DNA of 64,000 nucleotides from Bacteroidota bacterium (lineage in GTDB: Bacteria > Bacteroidota > Ignavibacteria > Palsa-1295). Both the position numbers and the translations under genes were made by a program. The stretch covers positions 82,472 to 146,471 of the forward strand of contig JAJPIO010000016.1 of the NCBI GenBank assembly GCA_021324735.1, given 5' to 3'. Below are positions 36,875 to 45,438 of the stretch, piece by piece (position 1 is the first letter of the stretch; each line of letters begins with the position of its first letter). The notes beneath the pieces are model-generated. The model saw only the letters and a list, made by a program, of their open reading frames with translations, did no database searches and was not told the origin of the DNA.

Positions 36875-38332
36875 TTAGCCTCCACCTTTACCTGTAAAAA
36901 CAACACCGATCGTTCGGAGAACAATCGCAGTATCTAACCATGGCGATACATTGTGAATATAATATAGATCGAGTATCACCATGTCATTGAAACTGACACT
37001 GCTCCGCCCGCTCACCTGCCATAAGCCCGTCATCCCGGGACGCACGGCAAAACGCTCTTTATGCCAACTTGCATACTGCTCATACTCGTACGGTAAACAC
37101 GGCCGAGGACCTACCAGCGACATATCGCCTTTAACCACATTCCAGAGTTGAGGCAATTCGTCGAGAGAATGCTTTCGAAGCCAGCGCCCGATACCGGTAA
37201 TACGTGGGTCATTCGAAAGCTTAGCTGTAGGCCTCGAGCCAAGACGAATATGCTCGCTGACATGCTCTCGGTGTATCTCATCTGCCTGACCAAGCCGCAT
37301 GGTTCGAAACTTGAACCAGCGGAATATTTTCCCTTTCTGCCCGACGACCTCAGTATGGAATAACAGCGGTCCGGCACTGCCAATTTTTATAAGGATCGCG
37401 ATCACCAATAAGAACGGCGATAGTATGATAAGTCCAAAACTTGCGCCCAAGATATCGATAACCCGTTTTAAATAAATACCGTAGAAGCCATGAAGTCCTG
37501 GAGATATCGGTGCAGCTGAGACGTTTAGGAATTCGGACACACTCCTCGTCACTCGTTCCTGCACGACCTTGAAATGATCGCTGAGTAAATGGATAGGAAC
37601 CCCTGTTTCCCGTGCTTCGCTGATAAGGCGTACGACGTCCTCGTAAGGTAGATCGTTTTCGGCGACCACCACCTCGTGAATATTATGAGTGGTGACAAAT
37701 TCCTTGAGTAGTGGAATCGTATTCATGACGATGGCGCCCGTCGACTCAGAGCTGTAATTCCCATTCTGGTCGACGACTGCGACCACCTCGAATGGTCGCG
37801 TCTTTCCACTCATTGATTGAGAGAGTAGCTCCTGAGCTTCAGCGCTTGTACCGACCAGTAAAATACGGCGAACTTCAATACCGGTAATCGTAGGAAGTAA
37901 GAGCTTGCGAAATAATACAATCCTAAAGAACGAAAGAAGGACTAAAGAGCAAAAGGTAAAAAGAAATAGATTGATGCGGCTATGCTGTATCCAATCTTGC
38001 CGAATAAAAAAGAGTACGGCAATCAGCAGCAACGCATTAATAAGTAATGCCCGCGAAAGATGGGCGAACTGCGTAACACCGGTCGAATAGATCTTTTGCT
38101 TATAGAGAAGATGCTGTCGTAAGATCAATACGAGAAGCGGAAATGATGCGTAAAGAATAAGCACACGAAACACATATTCTTCGAGCGAATGGGTTACATC
38201 ATAGTCATCATACCCGGTAAAATAGTGCAGCAACAGCGTTGCGATGGCGGCCAGTGTCACCGCGACCCAGTCGAGGATCAGCAAAGTCACTTTTGGCCAG
38301 CCATGGCGCCTGATAGTTGCAGCGAAGATCAT
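36875..38332 (-). CDS. Polyprenyl-phosphate sugar phosphotransferase (WbaP/WcaJ type)
   Basis: 485 residues: four N-terminal membrane helices (residues ~12-145), a CoA-binding-like Rossmann domain (about 155-260), a further hydrophobic segment near 290, and the C-terminal catalytic domain with FRWFKFRTMR, KHSLDELPQLWNVVKGDMS, LVGPRPCLPYE and PGMTGLWQVSGRSS. It starts assembly by moving the first sugar-phosphate onto undecaprenyl phosphate at the inner membrane. It is central to the operon. Confidence 0.93.
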   Translation of the reverse strand: MIFAATIRRHGWPKVTLLILDWVAVTLAAIATLLLHYFTGYDDYDVTHSLEEYVFRVLILYASFPLLVLILRQHLLYKQKIYSTGVTQFAHLSRALLINALLLIAVLFFIRQDWIQHSRINLFLFTFCSLVLLSFFRIVLFRKLLLPTITGIEVRRILLVGTSAEAQELLSQSMSGKTRPFEVVAVVDQNGNYSSESTGAIVMNTIPLLKEFVTTHNIHEVVVAENDLPYEDVVRLISEARETGVPIHLLSDHFKVVQERVTRSVSEFLNVSAAPISPGLHGFYGIYLKRVIDILGASFGLIILSPFLLVIAILIKIGSAGPLLFHTEVVGQKGKIFRWFKFRTMRLGQADEIHREHVSEHIRLGSRPTAKLSNDPRITGIGRWLRKHSLDELPQLWNVVKGDMSLVGPRPCLPYEYEQYASWHKERFAVRPGMTGLWQVSGRSSVSFNDMVILDLYYIHNVSPWLDTAIVLRTIGVVFTGKGGG

Positions 38333-38350
38333 CGGACGAATACTCGAACG

Positions 38351-39451
38351 TTACTGATAAAACGTCTCTATTGATTTAGACACAAATTCTATTTGTTCTT
38401 CGGACAACTCGGGATACATTGGCAAAGATAATATCCGTTTGGCAGCTTTTTCAGCGCGCGGGAACGCCCCTTCTTTGTATCCCAGAGAAGCAAAGCACGG
38501 CTGCATGTGAAGCGGAGTCGGATAGTGCAATCCTACCCCAATCTCCTTTTCTTCCAAATATCGCTTAAGCGCATCCCGATCATTCGCCTGAATAACATAC
38601 AAATGATAGACATGCTTTGCGTGCTCACGCACACGTGGAACGCTGACCTGAGGTAAAGCCTTCACGAGCGAATTGTAGCACTCGGCATTTGCACGGCGTT
38701 GGTCTGTCCATTTACGAAGATGAGGTAACTTCGTACTTAGAATAGCTCCTTGTAGGGCCTCCAGGCGATAATTATGTCCTGCAACCACGTGCGTATATTT
38801 ATGCTCTGAACCATGGTCGCGCAACCGGCGCATTCGTGTGGCTAAATCCACGTCATTGGTAATAACCGCGCCTCCCTCCCCATAGGCCCCAAGATTCTTA
38901 CCTGGATAAAAACTAAAACATGTAGCCGCTCCCCAATTTCCCACCGATTTTCCATGGAGCGAAGCAAGATGAGCTTGGGCGGCATCTTCGACGATCAATA
39001 ACCCGTGACGAGATGCAATTGCCGCAATCGCATCCATTTGTGCGGGTTGGCCATATAAATGGACCGGCAGGATCGCACGAGTCCTCCGTGTTATTCGCCG
39101 TTCCACGTCTTCCGGATCGATACCATAATATTCATCGTGATCCACAAAGATCGGAGTAGCGCCTGCCAGCAGCACTGCCTCAGCTGTGGCAATAAAGGTG
39201 TTAACCGGAAGAATAACCTCATCACCTTTTTTAATGCCCAGAGCCCACAATGCTAAATGGAGTGCAGATGTGCCGTTGTTGGTGGCAATGCAGTGAGCAG
39301 CATCATGCTCACGAGCAAAATCATCCTCAAATCTCGTGACTTCAGGGCCGAGAATATATTGGGTCGAATCGAGTACCCGGGTGACGGCCTCTGCTATCTC
39401 ACTGCGTATGGAATCGTACTGAATTTTAAGGTCGAGAAACGGAACGCGCAT
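38351..39451 (-). CDS. DegT/DnrJ/EryC1-family aminotransferase (WlbC/WbpE-like)
   Basis: 366-residue PLP enzyme that aminates a nucleotide keto-sugar. VEDAAQAH contains the cofactor Asp; the Schiff-base Lys is in SFYPGKNLGAYGEGG; NNGTSALHLAL binds the PLP phosphate. With the neighbouring WlbA- and WlbB-like enzymes the expected product is the 3-amino intermediate of UDP-GlcNAc3NAcA or a relative. Fold family is certain; substrate is inference from context. Confidence 0.92.
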   Translation of the reverse strand: MRVPFLDLKIQYDSIRSEIAEAVTRVLDSTQYILGPEVTRFEDDFAREHDAAHCIATNNGTSALHLALWALGIKKGDEVILPVNTFIATAEAVLLAGATPIFVDHDEYYGIDPEDVERRITRRTRAILPVHLYGQPAQMDAIAAIASRHGLLIVEDAAQAHLASLHGKSVGNWGAATCFSFYPGKNLGAYGEGGAVITNDVDLATRMRRLRDHGSEHKYTHVVAGHNYRLEALQGAILSTKLPHLRKWTDQRRANAECYNSLVKALPQVSVPRVREHAKHVYHLYVIQANDRDALKRYLEEKEIGVGLHYPTPLHMQPCFASLGYKEGAFPRAEKAAKRILSLPMYPELSEEQIEFVSKSIETFYQ

Positions 39452-39454
39452 AGA

Positions 39455-40774
39455 TCAAATAGCTGCTGCTAAATTCATTTCTTCCTGGATCACGGTAACA
39501 TCTTCCTCTGGAAGGACAAGCTGTTCCTGTCCTCTATTCACTCGTTCTTCGTACGCGAGCCGTGCACCGAACCCCATAAACACGAACAAGTACTGCGTGA
39601 AAACATAAAAGTAAAAGAATGTATTATCGCTTGTACAACTCACAGCGAACATGATCGGAGTCATGATAAGGATCGCCTTGAACGGGAAGTACTCCTTCAT
39701 TCCCCGCCCCCACAAAAGCCCTCGGATGAATATGTCTGCAAGACCGATGTATAGTAGAATTAGCCCAATCCTTCCTCCATCGAACCGTATTCGAAGATAT
39801 TCATTGTGCGGCGCCCCGACCATCGTGATATGCTCGGTGAGCCATTTGGCATATACTTCTGTGCCGCCGGCACCGTATCCCCATAGCGGCCCTTGGTCGG
39901 CTTTATCCTCAAAGTATTTTTGGAAAAAGCTACGGCCGCTATCACGCATGTTTAAGGTGTCATCCGAATTGAAAAATTTTGATTTTGTCGGAAGCACCCA
40001 TAAAATTCCGATCAGAAGCGCGATGACGATCGTCCCTATAGCTGTAAATTGAAGATTGCGTCGATAGAAAATTGCAACCAGGGAGCCCGCGATGAATACA
40101 AACGTCGGTGTACGGCTACCGGCAAGCAGTAGTAACACCACATCGATCGCATAAACTGCTAACAATTTCCATTCGAATTTCTCCATCATCCTCATCATTA
40201 GAATGGTGGACATCGTCACATAAAAATATGCAGTGACAGTACGGTAGCCGATGACCCCCTCGGTCATCGAGCCGGCGCCCTTGATCACTGACCAGCCGGT
40301 ATACGCGTTATATAGATCAAAGACTGCAACTGTGAGATTGATCGCCATCATCCACTTGAAGTATCGATCTATATGGAAGTCATTCTGAATGACATTAAAT
40401 GCAATAAGATAGAGGAACGATGGAAACGCAATCTCCAGAACAGTGCGAATGCCCGTCGAAAGATTTTCGGACCAACCGAGGGAGACAAAATAATAGGCCA
40501 GAAATAGCCACCATAGTTTTGGCGAGTATTTCCATGCACGGCGTTTCTCCGTCGAGCTCAGCTTTTGCCACGTCATAATACAGACCACCATCGGCAATAC
40601 GCCGCTGAAAAGCTCTACCTCCGTAAAACCGAGGTTAATATAAAAGCTTTTAAAACCAAAGAGAATGTAAAAGACCGGCGTTGCAAAGGACCAGAGAATA
40701 GTATAAGGACGCGCCGTTTTGGAAATAAGACCAATAAGAACCAGCAGTATCCCGATAGCGAGAATATCATTCAT
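39455..40774 (-). CDS. O-antigen ligase/polymerase (Wzy/WaaL family)
   Basis: 439-residue polytopic membrane protein with about ten to twelve helices. It has the Wzy_C-type periplasmic loop near residue 290-350 (WGYGAGGTEVYAKW, then GAPHNEYLRIRFDGGRIG) with the functionally important Arg and His residues of WaaL/Wzy. Helices flank GSRTPTFVFIAGSL. It polymerises or ligates undecaprenyl-linked glycan. The short cytoplasmic C terminus is acidic. The start overlaps the upstream glycosyltransferase stop (ATGA). Confidence 0.88.
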   Translation of the reverse strand: MNDILAIGILLVLIGLISKTARPYTILWSFATPVFYILFGFKSFYINLGFTEVELFSGVLPMVVCIMTWQKLSSTEKRRAWKYSPKLWWLFLAYYFVSLGWSENLSTGIRTVLEIAFPSFLYLIAFNVIQNDFHIDRYFKWMMAINLTVAVFDLYNAYTGWSVIKGAGSMTEGVIGYRTVTAYFYVTMSTILMMRMMEKFEWKLLAVYAIDVVLLLLAGSRTPTFVFIAGSLVAIFYRRNLQFTAIGTIVIALLIGILWVLPTKSKFFNSDDTLNMRDSGRSFFQKYFEDKADQGPLWGYGAGGTEVYAKWLTEHITMVGAPHNEYLRIRFDGGRIGLILLYIGLADIFIRGLLWGRGMKEYFPFKAILIMTPIMFAVSCTSDNTFFYFYVFTQYLFVFMGFGARLAYEERVNRGQEQLVLPEEDVTVIQEEMNLAAAI

Positions 40775-41952
40775 GCGCTATGTACCTCCGTTTGTCGAAT
40801 TGCAGAATCTATATAGTCGCTTACTGATTCACGCTGTAATCCGAGAAGCTCTCTATATATTCGAACCTGAGCCTCAGCTATTTTCTCGTGTGTAAAGTGC
40901 TTTTTGACGCGTTCGAGACCGGCTGCTCTCAGTCTCACCCGTTCTCTCGTATCAATGAGAGAACCCAATTTGAGTGCAAGATCATCAATATTCCCTTCTT
41001 CGAAGATAAGCCCTGCATCGCCAATAACATTCGGTATCTCGCCAGACGACGATCCAACGACAGGCACGCCGCACGCCATCGCTTCAATAAGGATATGGCC
41101 GAACTGCTCGACCCACTCCGGCGTGGACCGGCTCGGAAGAACAAGAACATCCATTTCATCGAAATGAGGAACAAGCTGCTCATTACGAACAGCTTCGGAA
41201 TGTCGAAGAGGAACCCCATAATGGGCGGCTTCCCGTTTTGCATCTTCGAGCGCTTCGCCTCCACCTACAAAGTATAGAGAAACTTCATTGGTCCTGGAGA
41301 GTTGAGCCGAGGCTCTTACCAGGTCAAGAACTCCTTTTTCTGTAGTAATCCGGCCAGCATATCCGATCGTAAATGGACGTTCTGCAGAGAAATTCGATAT
41401 AGGTTGGTAAACGCTTACATCAACCCCCAACTGCGGCAGTATCGAGATGGGCTTTTGGAATCCATGTTCTTTCAAAATCTCTTTAGCTGCAGAATTACCC
41501 GCTATTGCGGCATCGGAGTTTTTAAGGTTGAATGATTCCAGGATTCGCTTTATGCCTCTCGGTCGATATGGTAAATTCCACCAAGTAAAAAAGAGTGCTT
41601 TGGAGCGACGTGAAAACAACTTAACAGCCAACAATATTTGTGTAAACGATACTGCATAAGCACCTTGCTCGACATGCACGATATCAGGTTTTAACGTAGC
41701 TATTAAAGAAAAAATAGAAGGATTATAAAAGTAAGCGCCTTCCTTGCCAAGCAAAAAAGCGGGGATTATACGGTGGGTAACATTTGGGGCTTCCGCACGG
41801 TCAAACGTGTCGGTTTTATTATTGTATAAGGGCCCTCGCCATCCCTGTGGTGTGACGAGTGTGATCTCAACGCCGGGCTGGCGTGCAAGCGCAACGATCT
41901 TCGCCTGATTGGCGCGAATCGTATAGGTATGCCCGACGTAGAGGATATTCAT
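40771..41952 (-). CDS. GT4-family glycosyltransferase
   Basis: 393-residue GT-B enzyme. The C-terminal half has IGYAGRITTEKGVLDLV, DVLVLPSRSTPEWVEQFGHI and the nucleotide-sugar motif EAMACGVPVVGSSSGEIPNVIG (E-x7-E). The N terminus contains ILYVGHTYTIRANQAK, and the PDIVHVEQGAYA segment is typical of Lgt-type transferases. It adds one sugar to the repeat unit on the cytoplasmic face. Overlaps both neighbours by 4 bp. Confidence 0.92.
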   Translation of the reverse strand: MNILYVGHTYTIRANQAKIVALARQPGVEITLVTPQGWRGPLYNNKTDTFDRAEAPNVTHRIIPAFLLGKEGAYFYNPSIFSLIATLKPDIVHVEQGAYAVSFTQILLAVKLFSRRSKALFFTWWNLPYRPRGIKRILESFNLKNSDAAIAGNSAAKEILKEHGFQKPISILPQLGVDVSVYQPISNFSAERPFTIGYAGRITTEKGVLDLVRASAQLSRTNEVSLYFVGGGEALEDAKREAAHYGVPLRHSEAVRNEQLVPHFDEMDVLVLPSRSTPEWVEQFGHILIEAMACGVPVVGSSSGEIPNVIGDAGLIFEEGNIDDLALKLGSLIDTRERVRLRAAGLERVKKHFTHEKIAEAQVRIYRELLGLQRESVSDYIDSAIRQTEVHSA

Positions 41953-42947
41953 CCCTTCAATCCTAAAATATTCAGCATGGTACGCGCTCGCTTTTCGTAG
42001 GTCTCTTCACGAACTCTCTCGTACGCGTTTTGCGCTATCAACCGAGCACGATCAGCATCGTCTCGTATCGCTTCTATTTTTTCTGATAATTCCTCTGCCG
42101 AAGTATAATATTCGGCTTCTTGCCCCTCTTTAAACCACTGCAATTGTTCTTCAGAGCGTGTTGAGATCATTGGGATTGCAGCGGCGGGAATTTCAAATGT
42201 CCGCATGTTATGACTGCCAGTGTTCTGCGGTCGAAGTATGTTTATTGCAGAATTAGATTGTGCTAATATTGTTAGAGCATCTTTCCCATATACCGCTTTG
42301 CTAAGAATCCATTTTTCCGGCACTGAACGAGCGCGTTCCCAACCATTACCCACAATAGCAATATTCAGGTTCTTAAGCCGTCCCAAAAGCTGATCGCGCT
42401 CTTCGGAGTACGTTCCAACAAAAGTGGCGTCATAGTGAGGAGTCGCTATTCTCTCTGTCGGATAATGTAAAGTTGGATCGTACCCAAATGGTAGATAGTG
42501 AACCGCTTTCCCTCCAGCAGAGTGAAATACTGGAATTAAATTCTTGTTCCATGTAAAGTGCGTGTCATAGATTGGAATACTTTCCAGCAGTCTTTGCGAG
42601 CGGTTTGCTCTATCCCACGGACTGTCAGGATTAAAGTTAATGAGTAGTCTGTCGCCTAATATCTTTTTAGCTTCTTCCAAGGCATTAGCGCCAACTGTTT
42701 TGCCTTTAACAACAAAAACAAGATCAGGCTTACTATCTTGAATAGTCGCTACGAACCACTTGCCCACTCGGTCTGCGATCTTTGACCGCAATATTTTATC
42801 AGCAAAAGCCATTTTTGCGAGCGGATGGGCGCGCGCAAATTCTTCCCAATCAAACCGAATAACATTCCAGCCAAGGCTTTCAAAAGCTCGCGCATAGCTC
42901 TCTTCCAAAGAGCCATGCCAAAATGAGCCGGAGATCAAGACCTTCAC
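41949..42947 (-). CDS. CgeB-like glycosyltransferase
   Basis: 332 residues. The N-terminal MKVLISGSFWHGSLEESY domain and the C-terminal Glyco_trans_1_2-like part (NSAINILRPQNTGSHNMRTF, then PMISTRSEEQLQWFKEGQEA and YYTSAEELSEKI) are typical of CgeB/spore-maturation glycosyltransferases found in polysaccharide clusters. The acceptor is unknown. It is translationally coupled to both neighbours (ATGA overlaps). Confidence 0.82.
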   Translation of the reverse strand: MKVLISGSFWHGSLEESYARAFESLGWNVIRFDWEEFARAHPLAKMAFADKILRSKIADRVGKWFVATIQDSKPDLVFVVKGKTVGANALEEAKKILGDRLLINFNPDSPWDRANRSQRLLESIPIYDTHFTWNKNLIPVFHSAGGKAVHYLPFGYDPTLHYPTERIATPHYDATFVGTYSEERDQLLGRLKNLNIAIVGNGWERARSVPEKWILSKAVYGKDALTILAQSNSAINILRPQNTGSHNMRTFEIPAAAIPMISTRSEEQLQWFKEGQEAEYYTSAEELSEKIEAIRDDADRARLIAQNAYERVREETYEKRARTMLNILGLKG

Positions 42948-44935
42948 GGTCTCACCTCCTTCGGCTTACGCGCACGCACGATAATATGAGGAGCAAAAAG
43001 TGAGGGCCATATATTTTCAAGCATCGCCAGCTTCATCGGGCGAGGTAATTTCCTTCTTAAGAACGACGAAGCATGCTGCATCGAATATCCGCCAAAGGCG
43101 TCGAGACCATCAAAGATGGAACCATCACCGTTCGACTGAACGCTCTCTATTTCGAATCCGCAAACATCGAGCATCCTCGTAAACGACTTGAGACTATAGA
43201 AGCGTATGTGTGCTCCTTTCCACTCATTCGAAAAATCTGAAATGGAGGTCGACATCTCCGCTTTCGTGAACGCTTTTAATCGCTCTCGAAAGTAACCATT
43301 GTTTGGAACGCTGGCAACCAAAAGTCCCCCCGGTTTTAAGACACGAAAGATCTCGCTGACCGTAAATTTCGGATCATACAGATGCTCAAGTACTTCAATA
43401 CAGACGGCTCCTTCAAAACTATTGGAAGAATACGGAAATGTCTTCGAAAGATCGTGCTGAGTTGCGTCGATGCCCATTTGTTTAGCTCGTTCGATACCAA
43501 GAGAGCTAATATCGAGCGCTTTGAGATCGCGTACTTGATTCACCAACCATGCTTGGTAATTCGAGGCATCGCCGCACCCGACATCGAGTACAGAGTCGCC
43601 TGAGGCAAATGTATTTTTGAAATGTAGGTCGAGCTGTTGCGTTGTAAATGAATGGGTAGGTGTCCATCCATGTTCGCGATCCCAGTACTCGTTATAAAAT
43701 GAAGCTATTTCTTCATCGCCGCTTTTTATTTCTTTCGACCTGGCAACAATGCCTAAATACGCCTGCTCGATCTCGTCCCCGTACGTCGCCCACTCGAACG
43801 TTCTTGCCTGTTCGGCAGCTAATCGGCCTCTCCTTTGGGCTTCTTCTCGGTCATTAAGGAATATCTGCATTGCCGAAGCCAAAGCTTCCTGATCCCCGGC
43901 GCGAACAATAATGCCAGAATCGCTCGTGCCAATAAATTCGCGAGCACCGGTATTCTCAGTTGCGATGATCGGTAGACCACAAGCCATTGCTTCGGCAATT
44001 ACCAGTGCCAGCCCTTCCTGCACCGAGGAAAGCGTCAAAGCATCTGCATTGTAAAAGTGAGACGCCAATTCACTATTAGAAACAAAGGGGATGTGCTCGT
44101 CAATCTGCGATCGAAGGTCGCTTCTATCGATCCATGACTTAAAATCGAGTTCAAAACGCCCGATCAGTTTGAATCTGAATTTATATCCTTTGCTTCTTAA
44201 TAAGCGAATTGCTTCCAATAAGTATGGAATTCCTTTTTGGAATCCGATCGCACCGACAAACAAGAACGTGGGAATATCGGACTTTACCTTCTCTTTCGGT
44301 GGCGAGAAAAGACTTAAGTCCACACCATAACGAACCTGTAAAATTTTGTCCGGAGCAAATCCACGAGCCAGAAAACTTTGTCGAGCGAATTCGCTTGGGA
44401 CCATGATGTAATCAGTTTCATGGTATTCCTTAATCTGCTTTTCTTCGATAAGGCGCTCCCAGCGAGAACGAACTGGCGAAGCGACGCCAAATTTCTTGCG
44501 CTCTTCTTCTATTAAGCGAAATTGCTCGGCGATATGGGTCGAGCCACGTTCGATGATCGTCTTTGCTCCACGTGCTTTGGCCTCCCGCAATTGGAAGAGT
44601 GATTGACCGGCCCACCCAACGAATAGATCACTATTCGGAATATGAGTGGCTGCCTTTCGATCGTATTGATTATCTTTTATAAAAAAGGAGAGCGCCTGAG
44701 AGTCTGGAAACGGTAATTTTCGAATGGCATATCCAAGATACTCGGGAAGCGGAATTTCAATTACTCGTTTTAGGAAATCAGCATTCGTTCTAATGCTCTC
44801 AGGCAAACGACGATTGGGAAGACGATCTGCATTCAGTGTGCTCGTAATAAAGCGCTGCAAATGGCCCCGCTGAAATAGCTGTTCGACCAAATGAAACGCA
44901 TGAAAGCGTCCGGCTACACTTACAGTTACACGCAT
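42944..44935 (-). CDS. Glycosyltransferase-methyltransferase fusion
   Basis: 663 residues from the ATG at 44935; a TTG at 44947 is also open. Residues 1-400 are a GT4 transferase: FLFVGAIGFQKGIPYLLEA, SSVQEGLALVIAEAMACGLP and the E-x7-E site. Residues 410-663 are a class I SAM methyltransferase: VLDVGCGDASNYQAWL (motif I), then CIEVLEHLYDPKF and FRVLKPGGLLVASVPNNGY. The enzyme probably adds a sugar and methylates it, or caps the chain; this combination can set O-antigen length. It overlaps the next gene by 4 bp. Confidence 0.9.
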   Translation of the reverse strand: MRVTVSVAGRFHAFHLVEQLFQRGHLQRFITSTLNADRLPNRRLPESIRTNADFLKRVIEIPLPEYLGYAIRKLPFPDSQALSFFIKDNQYDRKAATHIPNSDLFVGWAGQSLFQLREAKARGAKTIIERGSTHIAEQFRLIEEERKKFGVASPVRSRWERLIEEKQIKEYHETDYIMVPSEFARQSFLARGFAPDKILQVRYGVDLSLFSPPKEKVKSDIPTFLFVGAIGFQKGIPYLLEAIRLLRSKGYKFRFKLIGRFELDFKSWIDRSDLRSQIDEHIPFVSNSELASHFYNADALTLSSVQEGLALVIAEAMACGLPIIATENTGAREFIGTSDSGIIVRAGDQEALASAMQIFLNDREEAQRRGRLAAEQARTFEWATYGDEIEQAYLGIVARSKEIKSGDEEIASFYNEYWDREHGWTPTHSFTTQQLDLHFKNTFASGDSVLDVGCGDASNYQAWLVNQVRDLKALDISSLGIERAKQMGIDATQHDLSKTFPYSSNSFEGAVCIEVLEHLYDPKFTVSEIFRVLKPGGLLVASVPNNGYFRERLKAFTKAEMSTSISDFSNEWKGAHIRFYSLKSFTRMLDVCGFEIESVQSNGDGSIFDGLDAFGGYSMQHASSFLRRKLPRPMKLAMLENIWPSLFAPHIIVRARKPKEVRP

Positions 44936-44950
44936 GAACGTGGGCAAACG

Positions 44951-45436
44951 TTATTCGAGCACGATCTCGACGAGCCGTGCATTTTTTTCTACGGAACTTC
45001 CCTCTTCGACAAGTACTCGTTCGATACGGCCATTAGCTCCCGCAAGGATATTATTTTCCATTTTCATGGCTTCCAGGACGAGTAACGTAGATGTCCGTTC
45101 GACAAGATCGCCAGCGCTTACCTTGATGGCTCGCACCAGCCCGGGCATGGGCGCCTTTACGACATGTCCACCGGTTTGAACCGTTCCCGAACGAGCACTG
45201 GTCTGAAAACGCTCGCGAATAATGCGTTCGCGCTCGCTCTCCATCTTAATAGAAATTCCATCTAGGGACTGCCCATCACTCAACCTGCCATCGGGAAGTA
45301 CAAATACCTCTAATTGCTCAGAATTAGCAGAGACGGCAAAATGACCGGGAGCAATTTCCGTTATTGTGGAATCCGATGTTGATACCTCAATAGGTTCACC
45401 GTTCCATTCAACTCGCAGTGTTTTCGATTGAGACAA
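44951..45436 (-). CDS. Stand-alone biotin carboxyl carrier domain protein
   Basis: 161 residues. The C-terminal biotinyl domain (90-161) has AMKM with biotin-accepting Lys125, APMPGLVRAIKVSAGD before it and the closing EEGSSVEKNARLVEI. The N-terminal part resembles the BT-domain strand region of acyl-CoA carboxylase alpha subunits, ending in a charged helix (ESERERIIRERFQTSA). It looks like the tail of a propionyl/methylcrotonyl-CoA carboxylase alpha subunit as a separate gene. No biotin carboxylase or carboxyltransferase is near; it sits 2 bp from the haem barrel and 15 bp from the glycosyltransferase fusion. Confidence 0.85.
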   Translation of the reverse strand: MSQSKTLRVEWNGEPIEVSTSDSTITEIAPGHFAVSANSEQLEVFVLPDGRLSDGQSLDGISIKMESERERIIRERFQTSARSGTVQTGGHVVKAPMPGLVRAIKVSAGDLVERTSTLLVLEAMKMENNILAGANGRIERVLVEEGSSVEKNARLVEIVLE

Positions 45437-45438
45437 GC

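Noticed and set aside
36357..36878. 173-residue plus-strand frame
   Set aside because: Antisense shadow of the Gfo/Idh/MocA oxidoreductase.
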